Assembly: GCA_041648155.1 (NCBI GenBank)
Contig: JBAZPL010000108.1
Location: 1-8,799, forward strand
Length of the DNA stretch: 8,799 nt
Direction: 5' to 3'
Source: SSS58A sp041648155
Lineage (GTDB): Bacteria; Krumholzibacteriota; Krumholzibacteriia; Krumholzibacteriales; Krumholzibacteriaceae
Position numbers and translations under genes: made by a program. Every line of letters begins with the position of its first letter. Position 1 is the stretch's first letter. Shown piece after piece: positions 1 through 5,745 of this stretch. The notes beneath the pieces were generated by a model. That model was not told the origin of the DNA, made no database searches, and saw only the letters and a program-made list of their open reading frames with translations.

Positions 1-714
1 GCGCGAGCGCAGGTCCCGAATCTCGGGAAGGTAGCTCCGGTGCACGGCGAGAAGCGCCTCGCGGACGCTCGTCCCCGTGCCGGGGAGCTCGTCGTCGATC
101 GAGAGCTTCGCTTCCTCGAAGACGATTGTGCGCGCGAGGGAATAGCCGTTCGTGTGAAGGCCGCTCGACGGAAAGGCCCAGAGGGAATCCCCCGGCCGTA
201 TGGAGCGCCCGTCGATGAGCCGGGCGCGGTCGACGACGCCGACGATGCACCCGGCGAGGTCGTACTCTCCCCCGCCGTAGAACCCGGGCATCTCCGCGGT
301 CTCGCCGCCGATGAGCGCGCAGCCGTTGTCCTTGCATCCCCGCGCGATCCCCTTCACGACGTCGGCCACGATCTCCGGATCGACGACTCCGCTCGCGATG
401 TAATCGAGGAAAAAGAGCGGCTCGGCGCCCTGGACGAGGATGTCGTTCACGCAGTGGTTCACGAGATCCTCGCCGACCGTGTCGTGCTTTTTCGCGAGAA
501 AGGCGACCTTGAGCTTCGTTCCGACGCCGTCCACGCTCGAGACGAGCACGGGGCTCTTGAGCCCGCCCGGCATCTCGAAAAGGCCGCCGAAATTGCCGAT
601 CTCCGAGAGCACTTCCTTCCCCCACGTCCCCCGCGCGAGGGCGGCGATCTTTTTCTTCGCCTTGTTCGAGGCGTCGATATCGACGCCCGATTCCTTGTAT
701 TTCGAACCCGCCAT
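1..714 (-). CDS. purM: Phosphoribosylformylglycinamidine cyclo-ligase (AIR synthetase), 3' end outside window
   Basis: PurM closes the imidazole ring in the fifth step of de novo purine synthesis, turning FGAM and ATP into AIR in the cytoplasm. I translated the minus strand from an ATG at 712-714. The 238 visible residues begin MAGSKYKESGVDIDA and run off the left edge with no stop. Family motifs are present: DGVGTK at residues 62-67, the GGETAEMPGFY signature at 136-146, followed by EYDLAG, and SSGLHTNGYSLAR at 183-195. Bacterial PurM is usually about 345 residues, so roughly the last 100 are missing. The start is supported by GGAGGAG (718-724) 3 nt before the ATG. It lies 32 bp behind the HD-GYP gene stop, so the two are probably cotranscribed, with an intercistronic hairpin between them. 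Identification is secure. Confidence 0.96.
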   Translation of the reverse strand, partial: MAGSKYKESGVDIDASNKAKKKIAALARGTWGKEVLSEIGNFGGLFEMPGGLKSPVLVSSVDGVGTKLKVAFLAKKHDTVGEDLVNHCVNDILVQGAEPLFFLDYIASGVVDPEIVADVVKGIARGCKDNGCALIGGETAEMPGFYGGGEYDLAGCIVGVVDRARLIDGRSIRPGDSLWAFPSSGLHTNGYSLARTIVFEEAKLSIDDELPGTGTSVREALLAVHRSYLPEIRDLRSR

Positions 715-729
715 TCGCTCCTCCAAGCA

Positions 730-743
730 GCCGGGGTCCCGGC
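730..743 (-). other. Intercistronic hairpin just ahead of the purM ribosome binding site
   Basis: On the minus strand the sequence GCCGGGACCCCGGC can fold as a 6-bp GC-only stem with a 2-nt loop, or as a 5-bp stem with a 4-nt loop. It sits between the HD-GYP stop (747) and the purM Shine-Dalgarno (718-724). No T-run follows, so it is not a typical intrinsic terminator. It could protect or insulate the purM end of the message. The structure is visible; its role is inference. Confidence 0.4.
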
Positions 744-746
744 CCA

Positions 747-2069
747 TCAGACCTGCACGTGCTCAACGAGGGAGTTGTAGATTTCGGTCGTGGCATCCGC
801 CTCGACGATGAGCTGGAACTCACCCTTCCAGTAGAGATCGAGGAGAATGCCGGCCACCTGCTCGTCGAACTGCTTCCCCTTGTAGACCTCGAGCTCCTGG
901 ATCACACGATCGATGGGAAGCGCCTTGCGATAGGGACGATCCGAGGTCATCGCGTCGAAGGCGTCGACGACGTTGAGAATGCGGGCCGCGAGCGGCACCT
1001 CATCCCCCTTGAGGCCGCGGGGATAGCCGTTCCCGTCGGGCCGCTCATGATGGCTGCGGATCACGTCGGACGCTTCCCTGAGGAACTTGAGCTGATCGAC
1101 GATGTCGGCGCCGACGTTCGGGTGCGATTTCAGGGAGCGCCATTCCTCTTCGGTGAGCGGACCCACCTTGAGGAGAACGTCGTTCTGCACGGCGATCTTC
1201 CCGATGTCGTGGAGAAGCCCCGCGTACTCGAGCATCTCGAGATCGCGCGACGACATTCCCATCGCCCGCGCGATGCGGAGCGCGTAGCGGGAGACCCTGA
1301 ACGAATGGCCGTGCGTGAACGGATCCGAGGCGTCGAGCGCGGAGGTGAGCGCCGCGACGGTATTGATGTGCGCCTCGCGCATGTCGAGGTAGAGCTGGAA
1401 CGAGTAGCGCGCAAGGAACAGCGGGATGATGAAGAGGGCTATCGTCCAGACGCCCGAATTCGCATAGAGGAGAGCGATGATCGCGGCCACGGGGAGGAAC
1501 GCGAGAATGTGGAAGAAATTCCACATGTAATTCTGTCTCCAGACGTGGAGCGGATTTCTCCCGTCGGCGTCGAAGAGCGAGATCACCAGGCTCACCGCCC
1601 AGGTATTGAAAAGGTAATAGACGACTCCGGAGACCGCGAGAGGAACGAGGAACAGCGGCGAGTCGATGGCGCCGAGACTGCCGAACGCCTTGTACACGAG
1701 GCCCGAGACCCCGACCGTCATCACGAGGAGCGGCACGTTGAAGATCACCTTCATGAACGGCCGCCGCTGGAGAGCAACCTCGGTGATCAGCGTCGCGATC
1801 CCCTCGATCACCGCCATGACGGCAGGTCCGAAGAGCATGATCCCGGCGAGGTCGATCGGAGAGGAGGCGTAGATCGAAGCGCCCCCCCTCGGAAGCGATA
1901 TCTGCGCGGAGTCGGCGAGGATAATGAGACAGACGAAGAGGAATATATCGCGCCAGTGATTAGTCGGAAAATCCCGGATGAGAAAAACAAAAAAGGCCAG
2001 ACCGGCCAGCACGATAAAAAGATAGTAGAGCCTGAAACCCCACTTGGATCTCTTGATTTCCTTGGTCAA
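747..2069 (-). CDS. Membrane-anchored HD-GYP domain protein, probable cyclic-di-GMP phosphodiesterase
   Basis: The protein has 440 residues. About six or seven hydrophobic segments fill residues 13-222 (for example 13-31, 41-56, 72-98, 138-165, 182-201 and 207-222), followed by a cytoplasmic HD-GYP domain from about 232 to 430. The catalytic signature is intact: HDIGK at 287-291, the HHE triplet at 340-342, DGNGYP at 345-350, and VVDAFDAMTSDRPYRKA at 367-383. This family hydrolyses cyclic-di-GMP at a metal centre. The membrane half is presumably the sensor, but I do not recognise its family. The start is a TTG, forced by an in-frame TGA two codons upstream; Shine-Dalgarno support is weak (GGTGA very close to the start). 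No clear promoter is visible in the 128 bp upstream, so transcription from the unknown gene at 2198-3127 is likely. purM follows after 32 bp. Confidence 0.93.
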   Translation of the reverse strand: MTKEIKRSKWGFRLYYLFIVLAGLAFFVFLIRDFPTNHWRDIFLFVCLIILADSAQISLPRGGASIYASSPIDLAGIMLFGPAVMAVIEGIATLITEVALQRRPFMKVIFNVPLLVMTVGVSGLVYKAFGSLGAIDSPLFLVPLAVSGVVYYLFNTWAVSLVISLFDADGRNPLHVWRQNYMWNFFHILAFLPVAAIIALLYANSGVWTIALFIIPLFLARYSFQLYLDMREAHINTVAALTSALDASDPFTHGHSFRVSRYALRIARAMGMSSRDLEMLEYAGLLHDIGKIAVQNDVLLKVGPLTEEEWRSLKSHPNVGADIVDQLKFLREASDVIRSHHERPDGNGYPRGLKGDEVPLAARILNVVDAFDAMTSDRPYRKALPIDRVIQELEVYKGKQFDEQVAGILLDLYWKGEFQLIVEADATTEIYNSLVEHVQV

Positions 2070-2197
2070 GGTTCACCCGGCCGGTTTACGTTCAGCGAGG
2101 CAACGATGTCCGATCCCTCCGGTACACACTACTACAATAGGCACAGTTCCCGAAGCAGAATCCATGCCATAATTCGATCCGAGCGCTTTCGCTGCGG

Positions 2198-3127
2198 CTA
2201 TCTGATCGTGTAGTTGATTTCCGTGCGCAGCTTCCATGCACCGAGCGGTCGATTCAGCGCATCGAGAATCGCGAGGACCGCGTACTCGTTCGGGTCCGCG
2301 CCGATAAGCACACACCCGACGTAGCTCGTGATCGAGCGCTCCCGGACCGCGTTCACGACGGCGCAGAGCGCGCTACGGCCGCCTACAGCGACCTCTTCGA
2401 TTCGAGCTAAACACAGATGGATATCCTCGTCAAGGAGTTCCGAGATCGCATGGAGCGTGGCGCCCGCGATCGTTTCGGGGAGCTTGCCGCCGAACCGGTA
2501 ATCCCCTTGGGATCCGGTTACGACGAGGGGCCCTCTCGCGAGCCGCACCTCGACGTCGACTCTCGCGTCCTCGATGTTGACACGGAGCCCCTTGAACGCG
2601 ATCCGCGACGGCTTCTCGGTCGTTTCGAGGAAGGGATCATGGAGGGTGATCTCTGGGGCGGGTGGCTCGGGATGCGCGGGAGTCGCGGGAAATGCGAATG
2701 GCTCGGGCGGCGCGTGCCGTGCCGGCGGCGAGTCGAATTTCGTATCGATCAGCTCCTCGAGATCGATCACCGGGAAATCATCGTCATCGGCCGCATGCTC
2801 AAGTTCGATACCGTCCGCGGCGTCGGACATTCTCCTGTCCCCGATCCCGACTTCCGCTTTCACCTTGGCGATCGTATTCTTTTCGGGATCGATGACAACG
2901 ACGCCGATCTTGCGGTAATCGACGATGAGCCCGAGGGAGGCCTTGAGGCAGGTTTCGACGTCACGGGCGAGGAGCTTCGGCGCCCGATTGGTGACGGCGA
3001 CGGCGTGGACCTCGGTGATATTGCCCGACTCGTCCGTGTAGATCCGGCACGACTGGACCTCGCGAAGGCGAATGATGAGATTCTCCGCCCTCTCGATCAA
3101 GTCCTTGTTGGGTATGTCCTCGAACAC
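2198..3127 (-). CDS. Two-domain protein of unknown function (acidic/proline-rich linker)
   Basis: I do not recognise a function. With the GTG start at 3127 it has 309 residues. An N-terminal alpha/beta domain (about 1-80) contains CRIYTDESGNITEVHAVAV and RDVETCLKASLGLIVDYRKI, resembling uncharacterised bacterial domains that pair a beta-hairpin with a helix. A low-complexity linker rich in D, E and P spans about 100-165. A second alpha/beta domain (about 175-309) ends in VLAILDALNRPLGAWK. There is no signal peptide or membrane segment, so it is probably cytoplasmic. The frame opens further to an ATG at 3169, but those 14 extra residues include a Gly run encoded by the ribosome binding site itself. 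AGGAGG (3135-3140) lies 7 nt before the GTG, and the predicted transcript begins near 3170. It heads the run leading to HD-GYP and purM, 128 bp before the former. Confidence 0.8.
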   Translation of the reverse strand: MFEDIPNKDLIERAENLIIRLREVQSCRIYTDESGNITEVHAVAVTNRAPKLLARDVETCLKASLGLIVDYRKIGVVVIDPEKNTIAKVKAEVGIGDRRMSDAADGIELEHAADDDDFPVIDLEELIDTKFDSPPARHAPPEPFAFPATPAHPEPPAPEITLHDPFLETTEKPSRIAFKGLRVNIEDARVDVEVRLARGPLVVTGSQGDYRFGGKLPETIAGATLHAISELLDEDIHLCLARIEEVAVGGRSALCAVVNAVRERSITSYVGCVLIGADPNEYAVLAILDALNRPLGAWKLRTEINYTIR

Positions 3128-3134
3128 GAAACAG

Positions 3135-3140
3135 CCTCCT
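3135..3140 (-). promoter_or_regulatory. Strong Shine-Dalgarno that sets the GTG start at 3127
   Basis: The minus strand reads CGGAGGAGGCTGTTTC directly before GTG (3127-3125), placing AGGAGG 7 nt from the start. The alternative ATG at 3169 follows an in-frame TAG, has no Shine-Dalgarno and coincides with the predicted transcript start. The site therefore decides the start of the unknown two-domain gene. Confidence 0.75.
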
Positions 3141-3176
3141 CCGCCGCGCCGAACGCGCGGATATTGCATCTAATCC

Positions 3177-3205
3177 ATTTTACCATAAAACATTATCGGA
3201 CTCAA
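3177..3205 (-). promoter_or_regulatory. Sigma-70-like promoter for the leftward unknown/HD-GYP/purM run
   Basis: On the minus strand, TTGAGT (3200-3205) is followed by a 17-bp spacer and TAAAAT (3177-3182). These match the TTGACA and TATAAT consensus boxes at 4/6 and 5/6 with ideal spacing. Transcription would start near 3170, giving a leader of about 43 nt to the GTG at 3127. The AT-rich patch stands out from the GC-rich surroundings. A tandem repeat lies immediately upstream of the -35 box. Confidence 0.65.
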
Positions 3206-3209
3206 GGAG

Positions 3210-3237
3210 ATATGCGGAGCGATATATGCGGAGCGAT
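3210..3237. repeat. Perfect 14-bp tandem repeat (two copies) upstream of the leftward promoter
   Basis: ATATGCGGAGCGAT occurs twice back to back (3210-3223 and 3224-3237). It lies just upstream of the -35 box at 3200-3205 of the minus-strand promoter, where an activator would bind. Direct repeats spaced 14 bp apart are not a whole number of helical turns. It may be a binding site or simple slippage; the sequence alone does not decide. Confidence 0.6.
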
Positions 3238-3370
3238 GCGCCCCCCAATGGCAAAAAATCGCCTCCGGGGGTGCGGATTGGCACGGTGCCCCAAAAGGGT
3301 CTGTCTCCAGCACGCTTATTGATACATCCCAAATGCGTTTGAAGGATTTTGTGCACGAGGAGGTGCCGAA
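3238..3370. other. Divergent intergenic segment with short palindrome; leader of the plus-strand secreted-protein unit
   Basis: No coding signal is seen here. A small palindrome, GGCACGGTGCC, lies at 3280-3290 and runs into CCCCAAAAGGGTCTGTCTCC, which looks like a decayed dispersed repeat. A weak plus-strand promoter is possible: TTGATA (3319-3324), a 17-bp spacer, then AAGGAT (3342-3347), a poor -10 match at 3/6. A good Shine-Dalgarno, GAGGAGGT, ends 7 nt before the ATG at 3371. Confidence 0.35.
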
Positions 3371-3892
3371 ATGAAGACGTCCAGAACAATATTCGCCATC
3401 GCCGTGTTCGCAATAGTTCTCGCGGCGACCGCCAACGCGCTGTTCGCTCAGCAGAACGGGCAGCAGCAGGCGCAGCAGCAGAAGCAGATGCAGCAGCAGA
3501 TGACCCAGCAGGGCCAGCAGTCGATGAATCAGCATATGACCCGCTCCCAGCAGATGATGGAGTGGATGAACCGCCTGCGCGAGCGCGCGAACAAGCTCGG
3601 CGAACAGCTCGCCCAGCGCACCGAGCGCAAGCAGACGCGCCTGCAGGAGCAGGAGCGTCTCATGCAGAACATGAGCGCATCGGTCGGGTCCATGACCGAC
3701 GAGATGAAAGCCTCGATGGAGCAGCTCCAGAAGATGATGCAGAACAAGAACATGGTCGCCGATCAGCAGATGGAGCAGGAGATGCTCATGCTCCACCAGA
3801 ACTTCCAGAACATGGGCGAACACGTCGAGAACACGCTCACGACCATGGAGCGCATCAATAACCGTCTCGAGCAGATGGAATCCGCGAAGTAA
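3371..3892 (+). CDS. Secreted Gln/Met-rich coiled-coil protein of unknown function
   Basis: A 173-residue protein of no family I recognise. Residues 1-26 form a signal peptide (basic MKTSR, a hydrophobic core, then ALFA before QQNG), so the mature protein is probably periplasmic or surface-located. The mature 147 residues hold about 34 Gln and 21 Met, with no Cys. A Gln-rich segment (27-60) leads into a long predicted helix with heptad-like hydrophobic spacing (about 60-170) containing many MxxxM or MM spacings, such as QQMMEWM and QKMMQNKNM. The high Met content could bind soft metals such as Cu(I), or it may simply pack a coiled coil. There is no LTxxQ motif of the Spy/CpxP chaperones. GAGGAGGT lies 7 nt before the ATG. 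The stop is 4 bp from the next gene, a beta-rich exported protein, suggesting a cell-envelope pair. Confidence 0.82.
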   Translation: MKTSRTIFAIAVFAIVLAATANALFAQQNGQQQAQQQKQMQQQMTQQGQQSMNQHMTRSQQMMEWMNRLRERANKLGEQLAQRTERKQTRLQEQERLMQNMSASVGSMTDEMKASMEQLQKMMQNKNMVADQQMEQEMLMLHQNFQNMGEHVENTLTTMERINNRLEQMESAK

Positions 3893-3896
3893 CGAT

Positions 3897-4727
3897 ATGA
3901 AGCGTGTCAGGGATAAAGCACTCGCTTCGGCGAAGTGGGCGGCCGGGATCGCGATCGCGATCTCGGCCGCCGCATTGCCCGTGCGCGCCGCCGGGCTGTT
4001 TTATACCGGTTCGGCGCTCTTCAGCTCCGGCACGTACGGCTTCACCGAGCGCACTACAGGGTTCAGCCTCTCGAACGGATTGAACCTGTACGTACACCCG
4101 TTCAGGGTTTCGGCAACCGTTCCCGCTATCGGCCAAAGCACTCCCCTGATATCCACGACCGCAACGGGCGTAATTCCAGACGGATCGATGGGCGACGGCA
4201 AGGGGAGCCTGGATGCGAGCGAGACAAGCTACTCGAGCGTGTACGGCATCGGCGATCCGGTCGTAAGAGTGGACCTCGAGGCGTTCGGGATACGGGCGCA
4301 TCTCCCCGCAATGCAGATCTTCGGCCAAACGAAGATCCCCCTCGCCGACCCGGCGGACGGCCTCGGCACGGGAGAATGGGACTTCACCGCGGGGCTTTCG
4401 CTCTCCAAATCGGCTGGGAGAAATTTCGTTCTGGTCGAAGCGGCCTACTGGATGCTCGGCGACTCGCCCGAGGCGGAACTGGAAAATCCGTTCTCGTTGA
4501 ACGCGAGCCTCGGAAGATCCTTCGCCGGCCGAAAGGCGATGGCAAGCGCGATCTTTTCGGCGTGCACCGAGATCGTGCCCGGCACGGAGCCGCCGCGGCA
4601 GATCGGCGCCGGATTCAACTACCTCACTCGCAGCGGCCGGGGAATCGGCGGCACGGCGATGATCGGGCTCTCCGAATCGACGTCGGACGTGTCCGTCTCC
4701 CTCGGATGGACGATCCCCCTCAACTGA
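3897..4727 (+). CDS. Exported beta-rich protein, probable outer-membrane barrel (MetA/phenol-degradation-like fold)
   Basis: A 276-residue protein with a signal peptide (basic MKRVRDK, a long Ala/Ile core, LPVRA before AGLFY; cleavage near 31). The mature part is a series of short amphipathic strands with small and aromatic residues alternating, for example NGLNLYVHPFRVSATVPAI, then RNFVLVEAAYWML, and a final VSVSLGWTIPLN. This pattern fits an outer-membrane beta-barrel of the phenol-degradation MetA type, an assignment made by resemblance only. The last residue is Asn, not the Phe usual in Bam substrates. It starts 4 bp after the coiled-coil gene, with only a weak ribosome binding site inside that gene's end, so translational coupling is likely. 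A substrate cannot be inferred. It converges on the PDZ remnant; no terminator hairpin is visible between them. Confidence 0.8.
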   Translation: MKRVRDKALASAKWAAGIAIAISAAALPVRAAGLFYTGSALFSSGTYGFTERTTGFSLSNGLNLYVHPFRVSATVPAIGQSTPLISTTATGVIPDGSMGDGKGSLDASETSYSSVYGIGDPVVRVDLEAFGIRAHLPAMQIFGQTKIPLADPADGLGTGEWDFTAGLSLSKSAGRNFVLVEAAYWMLGDSPEAELENPFSLNASLGRSFAGRKAMASAIFSACTEIVPGTEPPRQIGAGFNYLTRSGRGIGGTAMIGLSESTSDVSVSLGWTIPLN

Positions 4728-4751
4728 TAATCTCACGGGAAAAGCGGGGCG

Positions 4752-5087
4752 CTATAGCAGGCGGGCCACTTTGGCCTCGATCGTGAGCTCCTTGCCGCCT
4801 CGCTCGAGTATGAGAATGCGGATGTCGCCGGGCTTGCCCCTCATCGCGTCTATGACCGTCCCCATCGAGGCACCGGTTGTCTTGAGATCGCCTATCTGGA
4901 TGAGCTTGTCCTCCGGCTCGACGCCCTCGACCGCGGGCTTTCCGTCCTTCGAGGCGACCCCCAGCACCGAATAGCTCCCGTCCGCTTCGGGACGCAGCGT
5001 GAGGCCCACGAGATCCATGTCGATCGAAAGATTGGACTCTCTCGAAAAGATTTGGGGCTTGACGTAGCATGATATCCGGGATATCAT
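4752..5087 (-). pseudogene. C-terminal PDZ-domain fragment, truncated remnant of a larger (probably retropepsin-like protease) gene
   Basis: The frame encodes 111 residues. From about residue 17 (near 5039) it reads as a PDZ-type domain: VGLTLRPEADGSYSVLGVA, then VEGVEPEDKLIQIGDLKT, TVIDAMRGKPGDIRILILER, and a final strand with a normal stop. Similar domains end retropepsin-like aspartyl proteases of several hundred residues, a recollection I could not check by search. No such catalytic part is here. The first roughly 16 residues (MISRISCYVKPQIFSR) are encoded by the higBA promoter and operator, and the nominal ATG at 5087 lies inside the operator with no Shine-Dalgarno. I read it as a gene whose 5' part was lost when the higBA segment arrived. 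The missing half is not on the far side of higBA within this window. A small standalone PDZ protein is possible but less likely. Confidence 0.65.
5059..5087 (+). promoter_or_regulatory. higBA promoter, near-consensus sigma-70
   Basis: TTGACG (5059-5064), a 17-bp spacer and TATCAT (5082-5087) match the -35 and -10 consensus at 5/6 each. Transcription would begin near 5094, which is the first base of the higB GTG start. The -10 box lies wholly within the operator palindrome, so a bound antitoxin would block the polymerase. Confidence 0.78.
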
Positions 5088-5092
5088 GATAT
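5069..5092. promoter_or_regulatory. Probable HigA operator: two overlapping palindromes over the -10 box
   Basis: ATGATATCC-G-GGATATCAT (5069-5087) is a perfect 19-bp palindrome with 9-bp arms. ATATCATGATAT (5081-5092) is a second perfect palindrome sharing its left half with the right arm of the first. This gives three alternating half-sites across the -10 box. HigA-type antitoxins are known to repress their own operon by binding palindromes at the promoter; binding here is inferred from position. Confidence 0.75.
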
Positions 5093-5093
5093 T

Positions 5094-5387
5094 GTGATTC
5101 AGTCGTTCAAAGACAAGGGGACTGCGGACGTATTCGAGGGTATCGACTCAAAGGCGGCGCGCAAGAGGTGTCCGCGCAGCCTGTGGAGCATAGCGGCCAG
5201 AAAGCTTGAGCAAATAGACTCGGCTTTGACCCTTCAAGATTTGCGGATCCCGCCCGGAAATCGTCTGGAGGCTCTCGCGGGAGATCGCATCGGCCAGTTC
5301 AGCATGCGCATCAACGAGCGATACCGGATATGCTTTGCATGGGCGGATACCGGTCCAAGCAATGTTGAGATTGTAGATTACCATTAG
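5094..5387 (+). CDS. higB: HigB-type toxin (RelE/ParE superfamily mRNA interferase)
   Basis: A 97-residue toxin of the HigB family. These enzymes cleave mRNA at the ribosome and stop growth when the antitoxin is lost. The family pattern is clear: MIQSFKDKGTADVFEG at the N-terminus, LQDLRIPPGNRLEALAGDR at 47-65, then GQFSMRINERYRICFAW with basic residues R72, R77 and R79, and the conserved VEIVDYH C-terminus with terminal H97. The start is GTG (5094), the only start in frame that gives the family N-terminus. No Shine-Dalgarno precedes it, and the predicted transcript starts at about the same base, so translation may be leaderless. The antitoxin follows after 25 bp. Its base composition looks less GC-rich than the flanking genes, consistent with acquisition. 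No obvious catalytic defect is seen. Confidence 0.93.
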   Translation: MIQSFKDKGTADVFEGIDSKAARKRCPRSLWSIAARKLEQIDSALTLQDLRIPPGNRLEALAGDRIGQFSMRINERYRICFAWADTGPSNVEIVDYH

Positions 5388-5412
5388 GAGCGTTGTTCGA
5401 AAGGAAGAAGCC

Positions 5413-5718
5413 ATGGTGAGAGTACCAACGCATCGTGAGCCGACACATCCGGGGGAGATGTTGCTTGAAGAATTCCTTATCCCGATGGCGGTGACGCAAC
5501 GGGATCTCGCCGATGCGATTCGCGTCCCGTACCAGCGAGTTAACGAGCTGGTGAACAAGCGCCGGGGAATAACTCCAAGCACGGCGCTGCGGCTCGCCAA
5601 GTATTTCGGCACATCGCCTGATTTCTGGATGAATATTCAGCTGCGGTGGGATCTGTATCGGGCGCGCGAAACCGAGCAGAAAGAGCTCAAGCTCATCAAG
5701 CAGATCAAGGTTGCATGA
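5413..5718 (+). CDS. higA: HigA-type antitoxin (XRE-family DNA-binding protein)
   Basis: A 101-residue protein with the HigA signature THPGEMLLEEFLIPM (11-25) followed by a helix-turn-helix at about 28-50 (TQRDLADAIRVPYQRVNELV) and the conserved GITPSTALRLAKYFGTSPDFWMNIQ stretch (52-76). It would bind HigB and repress the operon at the palindromes upstream of higB. The ATG at 5413 is preceded by AAGGAAG about 6-8 nt away. The toxin-first order, with toxin and antitoxin 25 bp apart, is the normal layout of this type II family. The gene converges on the HD-domain gene with 27 bp between stops, and no clear terminator. Confidence 0.95.
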   Translation: MVRVPTHREPTHPGEMLLEEFLIPMAVTQRDLADAIRVPYQRVNELVNKRRGITPSTALRLAKYFGTSPDFWMNIQLRWDLYRARETEQKELKLIKQIKVA

Positions 5719-5745
5719 GGAGGAGCCCAAAAGCGACTTGGCGCA

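Noticed and set aside
40..780. Open frame of 246 codons on the plus strand
   Set aside because: Complement of purM, whose motifs are unmistakable in the minus-strand frame.
759..2213. Long open frame of 484 codons on the plus strand
   Set aside because: It is antisense to the HD-GYP gene, which carries all family motifs. The product is a low-complexity Arg/Asp/Glu-rich chain typical of the complement of GC-rich codons.
3279..3295. Possible sigma-54 promoter (TTGGCACG)
   Set aside because: The -24 half matches well, but the position of the -12 element reads CCCA instead of TTGC, so the second half is absent.
2417..3322. Open frame of 301 codons on the plus strand
   Set aside because: Antisense to the unknown two-domain protein, running through its promoter; acidic/Arg shadow composition and no Shine-Dalgarno.
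3947..3962. GATCGCGATCGCGATC, like a cyanobacterial HIP1 palindrome
   Set aside because: It lies inside the signal-peptide codons (Gly-Ile-Ala-Ile-Ala-Ile) and is explained by GC-rich codon choice; no other copies are seen.
3855..4736. Open frame of 293 codons on the minus strand opposite the beta-rich protein
   Set aside because: Arg-rich shadow with no recognisable domain. The plus-strand frame has a signal peptide, beta-strand pattern and operon spacing.
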